Source: Prosthecobacter sp.
Lineage (GTDB): Bacteria > Verrucomicrobiota > Verrucomicrobiia > Verrucomicrobiales > Verrucomicrobiaceae
NCBI GenBank assembly: GCA_025869455.1
Contig: JAOZVT010001048.1
Location: 1 to 33,252 of the forward strand
Direction: 5' to 3'
Length of the DNA stretch: 33,252 bases
A program made the position numbers and the translations under genes. The notes below the pieces were generated by a model, which was not told the DNA's origin, did no database searches, and worked only from the letters and a program-made list of their open reading frames with translations. Below, piece by piece: positions 1 through 9,052 of this stretch (positions are counted from its first letter, which is position 1; each line of letters opens with the position of its first letter).

Positions 1-1
1 C

Positions 2-802
2 CTCATTGAACAAGCCGCTCATGATGGGCAACTGGCGGAGGACATTCTCTCTCAAAGTACGTTTGATTACGTGATTGTTGAGCCAAATCCGAATTACGAA
101 TCCGTTCAGCGTCAACGTCTTGAGGTCTTTGGTTCGCGTATCCGTTGGGTAACATCTTTGGCCGAGTTACCAGCCATTCCGGCACTCTTTGTTTGCAATG
201 AACTGCCAGATGCTATGCCTGTGCATCTAGTGACTTGGGATGGGGTCTCTTGGCGTGAAATGTATGTGCACTCACAGGGGGATAAGCTGGAGTTTGTGTC
301 GGCGGAGCCCTCTTCGGATCGGCTACTGGCAGAGTTATATCGGTTACCCACTGACCTGCCAATGGGTTACACTACGGAGATCAATCTTGCGTCGCTGGAC
401 TGGATGCAGGAACTGGCCAACGCGCCTTTCCGAGGTGCCATTTACATTGCTGATTACGGTTTTGATGATGCCGAATTGTATGCTCCGGAGCGAACAACGG
501 GTACTCTGCGACGCTACAAAGGCCACCAGACAGATGATCATGTGCTGGAAGATTTGGGTGAATCTGACCTGACAACGCATGTGAATTTCAGCCGCTTGAT
601 CGAAGTCGCTGAAACTCACGGCCTGAAACTTCACAGCTACGAATTGCAGGGTCGCTTTTTGGGCAAGCTGGGTTTGCCTGTCATTGCCAGCCTGGAGGGT
701 AGGGTTGATGGGGCCACGCAGGCCTTGTTACGTCAGTATCATTCCCTGACACACCCAGCTTTCATGGGCAGGTCATTCCGCATCTTGTGGCTCGATAAAT
801 AG
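2..802 (+). CDS. SAM-dependent methyltransferase, MidA/NDUFAF7 family (COG1565), 5' end outside window
   Basis: The frame is open from the first bases of the window, so the N-terminus is missing; the first internal ATG at 71 is not the true start. The visible part holds features of the MidA/NDUFAF7 family: VEPNP, where the SAM-binding fold reads out the 'hVEPSP' strand, then a CNELPDAMPV segment matching the family NE-x-xDA-hPV motif, then IADYGF and GTLRRYKGH, which match the 'hDYG' and 'GTLRxYxxH' blocks, and a TTHVNFSRL segment matching 'DhTxHVDF'. MidA proteins are class I methyltransferases; the mitochondrial homologue methylates an arginine of a complex I subunit, but the bacterial substrate is not established. 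It converges on the following minus-strand gene with only 8 bases between stop codons. The family call is firm; the substrate is unknown. Confidence 0.85.
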   Translation, partial: LIEQAAHDGQLAEDILSQSTFDYVIVEPNPNYESVQRQRLEVFGSRIRWVTSLAELPAIPALFVCNELPDAMPVHLVTWDGVSWREMYVHSQGDKLEFVSAEPSSDRLLAELYRLPTDLPMGYTTEINLASLDWMQELANAPFRGAIYIADYGFDDAELYAPERTTGTLRRYKGHQTDDHVLEDLGESDLTTHVNFSRLIEVAETHGLKLHSYELQGRFLGKLGLPVIASLEGRVDGATQALLRQYHSLTHPAFMGRSFRILWLDK

Positions 803-810
803 GGCCTGCT

Positions 811-1785
811 TCAAAGCCCTTTGACCTGTGTTTTGACACGTAGCAGAAACATGTCTGCGGTGATGTACATGGTGTCTTTTTCAGGTCCGCCCCAGGCACA
901 GTTGCCCGTGTTCTGACCCGTCAAAATGGTGCCCAAGTGTTGGCCTTTCGGACTGATGATCAAGACTCCTCCTGGCCCAGTGGTCCAGATGTTCCCTTGT
1001 GTATCCACTTTCATGCCATCGCAGCCGCCTTTGCGTTCGTTGGATTTCAGAGGCTGGGCATTAAAAAAGACACGGCCATTTTTTACGCTGCCATCTTCTT
1101 GGAGGTCATAGGCCATGATGCGATTGGCTTCCTTGTCGGAGACGGCGATGAAGAGTGTTTTCTGATCTTGGCTCAGGGCGATGCCATTGGGCCAGCGGAT
1201 GTCTTCGATGATCAAGCTGACTTTTCCATCGGTACCTAGGCGGTAAATCCCATGATACGGCGCATCTGGCTCCGTCCCTTTTTTCATGCCGTAGGGAGGA
1301 TCGGTGAAAAAGAGGGTACCGCTTTTGGCGATGACCAGATCATTTGGGCTGTTAAAGCGCTTGCCCTGGTAGTTATCTGCCAGGGAAGTAAAGCGGCCGT
1401 CCTTTTCCAGGCGTGCGATGCGGCGTTCCCCATGTTGGCAGAGAATGAGGTTTCCTTCGGCATCTACCGCCAGCCCGTTGGAGCCTTGTCCTTCGCCGTT
1501 CAAGCTGCCGCTGGGTTTTAAAAAAGGGGTCGCCCTAGTGGATCCTTCTTTCCAGCCAAAGACGGTGTTCTCAGGCACATCTGAAAACAAGATTTGTCCA
1601 TCTCGCCAGACAGGGCCTTCGGACCAATTAAATCCCGTGGCTAGGATCTCGATCTTGGCCTCTGGCGCGATGAGTTTATCGAATGCTGGGTCTAGCCGTT
1701 CAATCCCGCCTTTGAACTCAGGCACGGTCTCGGCCCCGAACATGGAACCAGCGAGGAGTAAGACACCAGCGACGATTTTTTGCAT
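811..1785 (-). CDS. Secreted SMP-30/gluconolactonase-like beta-propeller protein
   Basis: A 324-residue protein with a Sec signal peptide (MQKIVAGVLLLAGSMFGAE) followed by a six-bladed SMP-30/gluconolactonase/LRE-type propeller. Recognisable family segments are WSEGPVW near residue 54, GSNGLAVDAEGNL, RFNSPNDLVIAKSGTLFFTD with the PYG that follows, WPNGIALSQD, and KGGCDGMKVDTQGNIW. In this family the conserved Glu, Asn and Asp residues in these segments bind a divalent metal, and some members hydrolyse sugar lactones. The export signal suggests periplasmic carbohydrate or lactone processing (inference). The start codon sits inside a perfect 14-bp inverted repeat, described separately. The preceding minus-strand gene ends 73 bases upstream, so co-transcription is possible but the hairpin lies between them. 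The family is clear; the substrate is not predictable. Confidence 0.88.
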   Translation of the reverse strand: MQKIVAGVLLLAGSMFGAETVPEFKGGIERLDPAFDKLIAPEAKIEILATGFNWSEGPVWRDGQILFSDVPENTVFGWKEGSTRATPFLKPSGSLNGEGQGSNGLAVDAEGNLILCQHGERRIARLEKDGRFTSLADNYQGKRFNSPNDLVIAKSGTLFFTDPPYGMKKGTEPDAPYHGIYRLGTDGKVSLIIEDIRWPNGIALSQDQKTLFIAVSDKEANRIMAYDLQEDGSVKNGRVFFNAQPLKSNERKGGCDGMKVDTQGNIWTTGPGGVLIISPKGQHLGTILTGQNTGNCAWGGPEKDTMYITADMFLLRVKTQVKGL

Positions 1786-1824
1786 AAGAAACCCAGCCTA
1801 ATCGGGAGACGGTTTCTTATGCAA
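1780..1824 (-). promoter_or_regulatory. Perfect 14-bp inverted repeat enclosing the start codon of the SMP-30-like gene
   Basis: Bases 1780-1793 (TTGCATAAGAAACC) and 1811-1824 (GGTTTCTTATGCAA) are exact reverse complements separated by 17 bases. In the minus-strand transcript the downstream arm contains the AUG of the SMP-30-like gene (1783-1785), so the start codon would be paired in a strong hairpin. No U tract follows the stem (it is followed by AAAAA), so it is not a typical terminator. It could be a translation-blocking structure or a two-fold operator for a repressor; the sequence alone does not separate these. Confidence 0.6.
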
Positions 1825-1858
1825 GCGTCGTTTATGGGATGGTCGAAATGACGCTCCA

Positions 1859-3010
1859 TTAAGGCACGGACAGGGTTCCGATGAACTTTTGATCTTCTTC
1901 TGAAAAGCGTCCCATCGGCACTTCAAAAAGCTGCCCGTCTTCGCGCTTAAATTCGCCAACGGTATGCTCTGGATTGACGAACCTCACAAGGCTAGCGCGT
2001 AGAGGACGGCCGCTGGCATCTTTCCATTCACGCAGTTCCGTAGGTAAGGAGGCAGTAGGATTGGGGGTGGCTGTTTCCGCAGCAGCAGGTTCCGTTTTTT
2101 CAGATTCAGGGGCAGAAGGAGCTTCAGATTTTTCGGACTCTGCAGCGGGAGTTTTTGGGGCCTCATCCACCGTTTTGGTGACGGGTTTGGTTTCGGCGGT
2201 TTCTGGGGTTGCTTCGAAGAATCTCGCGAGTGCTTTTTTGGCATCGTAACCCTTGATCTCTTGGTCGATCCCTTTGGAAGGCTCCTCCTCGGGTGAAATC
2301 AGATGTCCGATGTAGGCGCGATCATAGATAAGAGCTCCTCGAATCCCCAGGGCCAATTCGCTGGGCTTGGGATTCAGTTGGCGGGTTAATTTCCGAGCCG
2401 TGAGCCAAGCTGTCTGGGCCATGACCTGCTTGGCTTCTGAGGTGAATTTTCTCAAGCCTGGAACGTGGACGAGAATGAGGCAACGCTCAGGAGTGAGGTG
2501 AACATAGGTTAAAAAATCGCCACCTGACAGTGAGAACTTAGAGTCCTTGCCTTGCTCAATGATGAGCCCTCGCATTTTTTTGGTAATGGCAGAAAATTCC
2601 TGAGCGAGTTTCAGCGCTTCTGGTGTGTTGCCATTGGCGGTGCCGTTATCTTGATTTGAAATGAGATCATCGGCCTTATTAAAAAGGTCCTGGGCGGTGT
2701 TACTGGCTTCCGGTCCCGTGTCTTCTTCGGGAGCAAAGGTTACGAAAAGGGCTAAGCATGTGAAACCGATGGCCCAAACGATAGGCGGCAGGAAGTAAAG
2801 GGTATGTGACCGTTTGAGGATCACTGGCTGATGGGTTTCGGGGTCCAGGAGGGTCTGTTGACTGGACTTACCCAGAGTGAATGCAAACAGCCAGACCGCC
2901 AAGGCACCGCCCCACACGGCAAAAGTGGTGGAGTTTAAAGCTGATCCAGCAAGAAACCCGCCGACGGCGAAAAGTAGAATAAGCAGGCCACGGCCTTTCC
3001 AGAAAATCAT
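1859..3010 (-). CDS. Membrane protein with C-terminal SHD1-like domain, function unknown
   Basis: A 383-residue protein. The N-terminal 90 or so residues contain three likely membrane segments: residues 7-25, 28-46 and about 72-90, the last including FLPPIVWAIGFTCLALFV. A helical soluble part follows (residues about 100-260). Then comes a low-complexity Pro/Glu/Lys/Ala-rich linker (about 260-325) and a short C-terminal domain containing LREWKDASGRPLRASLVRF and EVPMGRFSEEDQKFI. That C-terminal pattern (W-x-D-x-x-G-x-x-x-x-A, then VP-x-x-x-hSEEDQ) resembles the SHD1 (SLA1 homology domain 1) module often found at the ends of Planctomycete and Verrucomicrobial proteins. The linker and domain probably lie on the same side of the membrane as each other. 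No enzymatic motif is visible and no function is assigned. Confidence 0.7.
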   Translation of the reverse strand: MIFWKGRGLLILLFAVGGFLAGSALNSTTFAVWGGALAVWLFAFTLGKSSQQTLLDPETHQPVILKRSHTLYFLPPIVWAIGFTCLALFVTFAPEEDTGPEASNTAQDLFNKADDLISNQDNGTANGNTPEALKLAQEFSAITKKMRGLIIEQGKDSKFSLSGGDFLTYVHLTPERCLILVHVPGLRKFTSEAKQVMAQTAWLTARKLTRQLNPKPSELALGIRGALIYDRAYIGHLISPEEEPSKGIDQEIKGYDAKKALARFFEATPETAETKPVTKTVDEAPKTPAAESEKSEAPSAPESEKTEPAAAETATPNPTASLPTELREWKDASGRPLRASLVRFVNPEHTVGEFKREDGQLFEVPMGRFSEEDQKFIGTLSVP

Positions 3011-3216
3011 TAGATCAAATAAAGAGTAGGGTTAAAGGAATTGTCCTTTTTAACGAAGTATATTTCTCAGGTAAAAAGGAGATGATGTCAATTTTAAGGC
3101 TGAAGACAAGATTGCCTCAGCGTCAACTTTGTCAGATTTATATATAGGTTCAAAACCCTTACCGCAGAGTTGACGGAGAGGGCGCGACAATCATTTTACC
3201 AAAATGTCTCAGCTTA

Positions 3217-3564
3217 TTACACTTCGAATTCGTCTGCTGGGTCAAAGGGCGGCATGGGCACGTTGATGATGCGCAGATTGCCCACGGCGCGGTGCACACA
3301 GCCTGGGCGGATCATCACAGAAGTCATCGGTTTCAAAGGAATGCGCTCGCCATCCAATTCCAGATATCCCTCGCCCTCTAGGACGATGTAGATTTCTGTC
3401 ATCTTCTTGTGGTAGTGCAGTTTTGAATCGGCGTGGATGTCCGTCAGGTGGACTGTCGCCAGATTGTTCCAAGGCTCGTTGAATGCACGTCGTGCCTGGC
3501 CACAAGGGCAGGGGGTTGGAGTAATTTCATCCAATTGGGCAACAGCGTAGCGGGGTTCCGACAT
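3217..3564 (-). CDS. Small single-domain cupin protein
   Basis: A 115-residue cupin. Cupin motif 1 is visible as HYHKKMTEIYIVLEGEG (H-x-H-x4-E-x6-G) and motif 2 as IRPGCVHRAVGN (P-x-G-x2-H-x3-N), so the metal-binding His, His, Glu and His are all present. The start is taken at 3564 (MSEPRYAV) because homologous small cupins begin near here. A longer reading from 3669 would add 35 residues without domain character and would run across the start of the divergent gene. Cupins of this size are often sugar or mannose-6-phosphate-isomerase-like or sensor domains; the ligand cannot be told. It is divergent from the large secreted protein at 3672, and the 107-base gap probably holds promoters for both. 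Confidence 0.8.
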   Translation of the reverse strand: MSEPRYAVAQLDEITPTPCPCGQARRAFNEPWNNLATVHLTDIHADSKLHYHKKMTEIYIVLEGEGYLELDGERIPLKPMTSVMIRPGCVHRAVGNLRIINVPMPPFDPADEFEV

Positions 3565-3671
3565 GATGATTGGAGACTGCCCCGCTAGGTAAAGGATGGC
3601 AAATTGAAAAAACTTCGTCCGGTTTTGCGGTCTGGTGCGGTATAAGAATTCCTGCCTGTTTTTTTCCAACC

Positions 3672-6600
3672 ATGAAGTTCCTCTTCCTCACCCTCCTACT
3701 CCTCGGCTCTGCTGCGTTAGCAGCGGACTCCGCGAAATCTGCGCCGAAGGAAAACGCAGTTCAAAAATCAAAAAAGGAGGCTGACAAAATCAAAGTGGAT
3801 GCCTCTGGAGAGCGCATTCGCCCTGACAACAGTGGGGATGGCGGAGCTCATGCCCTTCGGGAAGAACCACCAGCTGCCACGACGGCCCGTCCTCAAAATG
3901 TGGCTCCTCCGGAAAAAGGTGAGCATATCGTATTGATCGGCAACGGTTTAGCTGAGCGGGATGTACATTACAGCCGCATCGAGACGGAGCTGCAACTGCG
4001 CTATCCAGATCAGGAGCTTATCTCTCGCAACATGGGCCATGTGGGAGATACCCCAGGCTTCCGTCCCCATCCGTCTCGTGTTTCGCAGTGGGCCTTCCCA
4101 GGTGCGGAGCAGTTTCATCCCGACAAATTGATTCATCGTGGCAAGGGCTTCTACCCGACGCCGGATGAATGGCTGACCCATCTGAAGGCTGACACCATCG
4201 TGGCTTTCTTTGGCTACAACGAGTCCTTCGACGGCCCCAGCAAAGTGGATAACTTCGAGGCTGAGCTTGATGCCTGGGTTCAATACACCTTGAGCAAAGC
4301 CTACAATGGCAAAGCCGCCCCCCGCCTCGTGCTCGTCTCCCCGGTGGCCTACGAAAATCTGTCTGCCATTCGTGACCTGCCCAATGGTGAAAAAGAGAAT
4401 GCGAACCTGAGTCTCTATTCGTTGGCCATCGAAAAAGTGGCTCAAAAACACAATCTCACTTTCATTGACCTCTACACGCCAACGAAAGCCCTTTACGCCA
4501 AGGCAGAGAAGCCGCTGACCACAGGTGGTTTTGTCCCGAATGACGAGGGTTACCAGCAAGTGGCGGAGATCTTGGCCACCGGGATTTATGGCTATCAGTC
4601 TCACGAATCCAAGGCTGATCCTGCCTTGGTTCATGAAGCCGTGAAACAGAAAGATTGGTTCTGGAACAACGACTACAATCTTCTCAATGGAGTTCACGCC
4701 TACGGTCAGCGTTACAATCCGTTCGGCCCGCAGAACTACCCTGACGAAGTTCAAAAGACCCGTGAGATGATGACTCTGCGGGATGGCCTCATTCATGATG
4801 TGACGGCTGGTAAGAAGAGGGATCTAGCGGTGGATGACAGCCACACGCACGAGCTACCGCCTGTGCCAACGAACTATCAGCCGAGCGTGAAGAACGGCAG
4901 CGAAAAATATCTCTATGAAGAGGAGGCTCTCAAGACCCTGACCGTGCCGGAAGGCTACAAGGTGGAGCTTTTTGCCAGCGAGAAGGAGTTCCCAAATCTG
5001 GCCAACCCGATGCAGCTCTCCTTTGACAACAAAGGCCGCCTTTGGGTCGCGACCATGCCGACCTACCCGCATTATCGTCCTGGTGATGCCATGCCAGATG
5101 ACAAGATCCTGATTTACGAAGACACAAATGGTGACGGCAAGGCCGACAAAGAAACCGTCTTTGCTGACAAACTGCATCTGCCGATCGGTTTCGAGTTTGC
5201 TCCTGAAGGGGTCTATGTTTCTCAAGAGCCTAACCTCGTGCTGCTGCGTGACACGGATGGCGACGACAAGTGTGACAGCATGGAAATCGTGCTGGGTGGT
5301 TTTGACACGCATGACACACACCACGCCATCAGCGCCTACACCGCAGATCCAAGTGGGGCCTTCATCATGTGCGAAGGTGTTTTCCTGCACTCAAATATCG
5401 AAACGCCTTATGGTCCTGTGCGTTGCGTGGACGGCGGCTTCTATCGTTACAGCCCACAGCGCGGCATGCTGGAGCGCACCGCCCAGCTCGCCATCCCGAA
5501 TCCTTGGGGCGCGGTGTTTGATGCCTGGGGCCAGGACTTCTTCATTCACACCTCGGGCACCAGCATGAACTGGATGTTACCTGTGGAAGTGAAGCCGACT
5601 TTCGGCAGCAAGACTCCTTCGACACCTGATCTTATCCCGGCGGAGCAGAAGGTGCGTCCAACCTCCGGTCTGGAAATCGTTTCATCCCGTCACTTTCCTG
5701 ATGAAGTTCAGGGAGACATCATCCTCTGCAACGCCATTGGTTTCCTGGGCATCAAGCAGCATCAGATCGTCGATGACGGCACTGGCTGGAAAACCACCTT
5801 CCGCCAGGATTTGCTGAAGAGCACCGATGGCAACTTCCGTCCGGTGGACCTCGAGTTCGCTCCTGATGGTTCTCTTTATGTCATTGATTGGCACAACGTC
5901 CTCATTGGCCACATGCAGCACAACGCGCGTGACCCACTGCGTGACCACGTCCATGGCCGTATCTATCGCATCACGTATCCTAGCCGTCCGCTGGTGAAAC
6001 CAGCCCAGATTGATGGTGCTCCGATTGCCACCTTGCTGAATAATTTGAAGGAGCCTGAACTGCGCACCCGCTACCGCACCCGCCGTGAGCTGCGTGGTCG
6101 CCCTGTGGGTGAAGTGCTGCCAGCCGTCACCTCTTGGGTCTCGGCTTTGGATAAGAACGACGCTAAGTATGAGCACAACGTGCTGGAAGCTCTCTGGACC
6201 ACCTGGGGCCTGAATAAGGTAGATGAAACGCTCCTGCGCCAGATGCTCAATGCGAAGGACTTCCATGCGCGTGCCGCTGCTGTGCGTGTGCTGCGTTATA
6301 ACTATCAGCACATGGCTGACTATGCAGCGCTGCTGGAAAAAGCGGCGGCTGATGAGCATGGCCGTGTGAGGTTGGAGGCCATTGTCGCGGCTTCTTGGTT
6401 GCCATACCCAACTGCCGCGAAAAAGATCGTCGCCATCGCTTCCAGCAAGCCTTTGGATGTGTGGAATGAAGGGGCTGCTAAAACGGCCACGGATCGCCTC
6501 GCTGGGATTGCCGAAATCGAGAAACCAGAGTTCGCCGAGATCGCTACACCTAAGTACCTCGATGCAGCCGCCAAGGCTCAATACATTGCTGGCCAGAAGA

Positions 6601-6977
6601 TCTACCATCGTGAAGGCCACTGTGTGACCTGTCACCAGCCCAATGGCAAAGGCCTTGATCCTGCCTTCCCATCCCTTGAAAAGAGTCCTTGGGTCATGGG
6701 AGACAGCGAACGGCTGATCAAGCTCGCCATGTATGGCCTCATGGGCCCCTTGGAAATCAATGGCAAGAAATACGATGGCCAAGTGCCGATGACGCCGTTT
6801 GGAGGCATGCTGAAGGATGACGAAATGGCTGCCGTGCTGACTTTTGTGCGCAACAGCTTTGGCAACAAAGCGGACCCGATTCAGCCAGCTCAGGTCAAAG
6901 CCATTCGGGATGCGAATCCTGGCCGCATGCAGTTCTACACCACCGAAACGCTGTTGCAGGAACACCCGATGAAGTAG
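3672..6977 (+). CDS. Secreted SGNH-like / PVC membrane-bound-dehydrogenase-type propeller / HEAT / cytochrome c fusion
   Basis: A 1101-residue protein. The start at 3672 is chosen because it gives a clean signal peptide (MKFLFLTLLLLGSAALAA); the upstream ATG at 3570 adds 34 non-signal residues. Residues about 85-345 form an SGNH/GDSL-like domain, with IVLIGNGLAERD at the block I position and FFGYNESF at block III. Block I lacks the usual GDS serine, so ester hydrolysis is doubtful. Residues about 418-790 match the 'putative membrane-bound dehydrogenase' propeller of the Pirellula/Verrucomicrobium type (LTVPEGYKVELFAS, KGRLWVATMPTYP, IYEDTNGDGKAD). A HEAT-like helical stretch follows to about 950. 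The C-terminal domain has one heme c site, CVTCH at residues 984-988, with MTPFGG as a possible axial Met region. This is a periplasmic redox protein, probably oxidising a carbohydrate-derived substrate (inference). It is monocistronic and ends at a strong terminator. Confidence 0.85.
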   Translation: MKFLFLTLLLLGSAALAADSAKSAPKENAVQKSKKEADKIKVDASGERIRPDNSGDGGAHALREEPPAATTARPQNVAPPEKGEHIVLIGNGLAERDVHYSRIETELQLRYPDQELISRNMGHVGDTPGFRPHPSRVSQWAFPGAEQFHPDKLIHRGKGFYPTPDEWLTHLKADTIVAFFGYNESFDGPSKVDNFEAELDAWVQYTLSKAYNGKAAPRLVLVSPVAYENLSAIRDLPNGEKENANLSLYSLAIEKVAQKHNLTFIDLYTPTKALYAKAEKPLTTGGFVPNDEGYQQVAEILATGIYGYQSHESKADPALVHEAVKQKDWFWNNDYNLLNGVHAYGQRYNPFGPQNYPDEVQKTREMMTLRDGLIHDVTAGKKRDLAVDDSHTHELPPVPTNYQPSVKNGSEKYLYEEEALKTLTVPEGYKVELFASEKEFPNLANPMQLSFDNKGRLWVATMPTYPHYRPGDAMPDDKILIYEDTNGDGKADKETVFADKLHLPIGFEFAPEGVYVSQEPNLVLLRDTDGDDKCDSMEIVLGGFDTHDTHHAISAYTADPSGAFIMCEGVFLHSNIETPYGPVRCVDGGFYRYSPQRGMLERTAQLAIPNPWGAVFDAWGQDFFIHTSGTSMNWMLPVEVKPTFGSKTPSTPDLIPAEQKVRPTSGLEIVSSRHFPDEVQGDIILCNAIGFLGIKQHQIVDDGTGWKTTFRQDLLKSTDGNFRPVDLEFAPDGSLYVIDWHNVLIGHMQHNARDPLRDHVHGRIYRITYPSRPLVKPAQIDGAPIATLLNNLKEPELRTRYRTRRELRGRPVGEVLPAVTSWVSALDKNDAKYEHNVLEALWTTWGLNKVDETLLRQMLNAKDFHARAAAVRVLRYNYQHMADYAALLEKAAADEHGRVRLEAIVAASWLPYPTAAKKIVAIASSKPLDVWNEGAAKTATDRLAGIAEIEKPEFAEIATPKYLDAAAKAQYIAGQKIYHREGHCVTCHQPNGKGLDPAFPSLEKSPWVMGDSERLIKLAMYGLMGPLEINGKKYDGQVPMTPFGGMLKDDEMAAVLTFVRNSFGNKADPIQPAQVKAIRDANPGRMQFYTTETLLQEHPMK

Positions 6978-6996
6978 CATCGTCCTGGTTCAGTTT

Positions 6997-7039
6997 CGCC
7001 CCTTGGTAGCCTCCGGGTTATCAAGGGGCGTTTTTTTTT
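6997..7039 (+). terminator. Rho-independent terminator after the SGNH/cytochrome c gene
   Basis: A 14-bp stem pairs 6997-7010 with 7017-7030 around a 6-base loop. The outer nine pairs (CGCCCCTTG / CAAGGGGCG) are perfect and two inner pairs are G-U wobbles. The stem is followed directly by nine T residues at 7031-7039. It begins 19 bases after the stop codon at 6977. Confidence 0.93.
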
Positions 7040-7097
7040 GGAAACCAGTTCAGGTCTGGAGATTGTGAAAAGACGGGTTCAGTTCTAAAGATAGGAA

Positions 7098-7697
7098 ATG
7101 CTTCCTCCGTCAAAAGAAATAGGTCCCCAGTGGTTACAGTCTAAATGGCCGTGGCTTATCCCCACCTTTGTCGCCACTCTGGGTTCAGCGCTGACGATTG
7201 GGAACCTCATGACCACTTTGGTTCTCCTGGTCGTGGTGGGCATTTGGCCCATGTTGCTTCAGTTTGGGATTTGGAAGTTCGTTCGCAAATTCGCACGCAA
7301 CAGTGCCCAGGTGATTATCCTAGCCTTGCTGGTACCTTGCATCACGGCGGGTTGGATCATCTATCAGTTCAGTACCTTTTATGGCCAGCCCCGTGAGTTC
7401 CTGAAACTGACATTGATCGAAAAACCACCGATCTATTTCAACGCGGAAGAGTTCAAAGCGGATCGTCGGAGCTCAGATGTCGCCATGCTGAAGGTGCATC
7501 TAAATCCGCGCTTTTTGCATCAGGTGCTGGACGCGCACTTCGTCAAAAGCGACGTCACCACTTCATCTGGGAACATCATCTTTGAACGGCGGGATTTTCA
7601 GCAAACGAAAGCTGGATTCTGCCGTGTCACCGTCAGTCCAGACTTTCGAGAGGCCTTGATCGAATACCAAGAGCACGGGGCACTAAAGGCTCGCTAG
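7098..7697 (+). CDS. Hypothetical membrane protein
   Basis: A 199-residue protein of unknown family. The N-terminal half is hydrophobic, with likely membrane segments at about residues 18-57 (two passes, containing [18 protein letters not shown]) and 70-90 ([20 protein letters not shown]). A basic stretch [10 protein letters not shown] between them is probably cytoplasmic. The remaining hundred or so residues are a mixed alpha/beta soluble tail with no motif I recognise. The final 15 bases overlap the 3' end of hemL on the opposite strand. The gene follows a terminator, so it has its own promoter. The ORF is probably real because of its length, the coherent topology and the surrounding gene spacing. 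Confidence 0.65.
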   Translation: MLPPSKEIGPQWLQSKWPWLIPTFVATLGSALTIGNLMTTLVLLVVVGIWPMLLQFGIWKFVRKFARNSAQVIILALLVPCITAGWIIYQFSTFYGQPREFLKLTLIEKPPIYFNAEEFKADRRSSDVAMLKVHLNPRFLHQVLDAHFVKSDVTTSSGNIIFERRDFQQTKAGFCRVTVSPDFREALIEYQEHGALKAR

Positions 7698-8969
7698 GGC
7701 AGCGGCGGCGACTTCTGCCGTGCGGTCCATGTCAGCTTTCGCGTGGGCCATGCTGATGAAACCCGTTTCAAACTGGCTTGGGGCAAAGTACACGCCGTTG
7801 TCCAGGCAGTGGTGAAAGAACTTGCGGAAGGAGGCCAGATCGGAGGTCTTAGCGTCTTGCAGGTTATGAACTTCTTTTTCGGTGAAGAAGAGGCAGAACA
7901 TGCTGCCTTTGCGATACCAGCGATAACCGAGGCCTTTGCGCTTCAAGACATCCAGCACGGCATCTTCCATGACTTGGCCAATTTCCTCCAGGTAGGTGTA
8001 GCCCTGCTGTTTATCCAGCTCGCGCAATTGGGCTAGGCCGGCAGCCATGGCCAGTGGATTACCACTCAGGGTGCCTGCCTGATAAACGGGACCTAAGGGA
8101 GCCAGGAAGTCCATGATGTCTGCCCGCCCACCAAAAGCACCCACTGGCAAACCACCGCCGATAACTTTGCCCAAGCAGGTGAGGTCTGGGGTGATGCCCT
8201 CCAACTCCTGCACCCCGCCTTTGGCCACACGAAAGCCCGTCATGACTTCATCAAAGATCAGCACCGTGCCGTACTTCGTGGTGATGTCCCGCAGCTTCTG
8301 CAAGAACCCAGGTTGAGGCAAAATGAGCCCTGCATTGGCTGGATAAGGTTCCACGATCAAGGCAGCGATTTCATGCCCCTTCGCAGCAAAGAGTTCCTCT
8401 AGCGCCTCGACATTATTAAAGGGCAGCACGCTGGTCAGCTCGGCAAAAGCCGCCGGCACGCCAGCACTGTCAGGATGACCGTGGGTGAGTGCCCCGCTAC
8501 CAGCCGCTACCAGCAGGCTGTCAGAGTGACCGTGGTAACAGCCATCAAATTTCACCAAGCGGGAGCGTCCCGTGAACCCGCGCGCTAGGCGGATGGCAGA
8601 CATGGTTGCTTCCGTGCCGCTATTAACCAGACGCACTTTTTGGATGGAAGGAATCCACTCACAGATGGTGCGGGCCATGTCCACCTCGTACGGATTGGGG
8701 ATGCCAAAGCTTACTCCATCCTTGGCCGCAGTGTGGATCGCCTCGATCACGCAACGTGGGGCATGCCCCAGAATGGCTGGCCCCCAGGTACCCACGAAAT
8801 CAATCATTTCGCGTCCATCCACGTCCCAAATACGGCAGCCTTTGGCCCGGCGGACAAAGAAAGGATCTCCCCCGACATTGCGAAAGGCACGCACGGGCGA
8901 GTTCACCCCTCCAGGGATGTATTGCTTGGCGAGTTCGAAGAGTTTGGTGGAAATGGGTCCGTTTGGCAT
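7683..8969 (-). CDS. hemL: Glutamate-1-semialdehyde 2,1-aminomutase
   Basis: A 428-residue class III PLP-dependent aminotransferase, the usual length for HemL. It converts glutamate-1-semialdehyde to 5-aminolevulinate in the C5 route to heme and runs in the cytoplasm. The N-terminus has the family signature [26 protein letters not shown] at 115-121 contacts the cofactor phosphate region, [10 protein letters not shown] lies at 141-150, and FDEVMTGFR at 239-247 carries the Asp that pairs with the pyridine nitrogen. [17 protein letters not shown] contains the Schiff-base lysine at residue 268. It converges with the membrane protein to its left, with a 15-base overlap, and is divergent from the SH3-like gene at 9053. 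No Shine-Dalgarno sequence is visible before the ATG. Use of the C5 pathway fits Verrucomicrobia. Confidence 0.97.
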   Translation of the reverse strand: MPNGPISTKLFELAKQYIPGGVNSPVRAFRNVGGDPFFVRRAKGCRIWDVDGREMIDFVGTWGPAILGHAPRCVIEAIHTAAKDGVSFGIPNPYEVDMARTICEWIPSIQKVRLVNSGTEATMSAIRLARGFTGRSRLVKFDGCYHGHSDSLLVAAGSGALTHGHPDSAGVPAAFAELTSVLPFNNVEALEELFAAKGHEIAALIVEPYPANAGLILPQPGFLQKLRDITTKYGTVLIFDEVMTGFRVAKGGVQELEGITPDLTCLGKVIGGGLPVGAFGGRADIMDFLAPLGPVYQAGTLSGNPLAMAAGLAQLRELDKQQGYTYLEEIGQVMEDAVLDVLKRKGLGYRWYRKGSMFCLFFTEKEVHNLQDAKTSDLASFRKFFHHCLDNGVYFAPSQFETGFISMAHAKADMDRTAEVAAAALASL

Positions 8970-9052
8970 GGGTCAACGGATACGCTGAACCAAGCGGGCG
9001 TCGAACAAAAGCTTTCCTCCACACGTCAGAGTTTGGTAATCTCCTTCTCGTC

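Noticed and set aside
3031-3060. Short hairpin AAAGGA-ATTG-TCCTTT as a terminator or regulator
   Set aside because: The stem has only six mostly A-T pairs, and it lies in a 206-base A/T-rich gap where such matches are expected by chance.
5682-6980. A 432-codon open frame opposite the C-terminal half of the SGNH/cytochrome c gene
   Set aside because: The sense strand encodes clear propeller and heme motifs; the antisense product has no domain and skewed composition.
8756-9052. An upstream extension of the SH3-like gene
   Set aside because: It overlaps the first part of hemL in the opposite direction, and the signal peptide begins at 9053.
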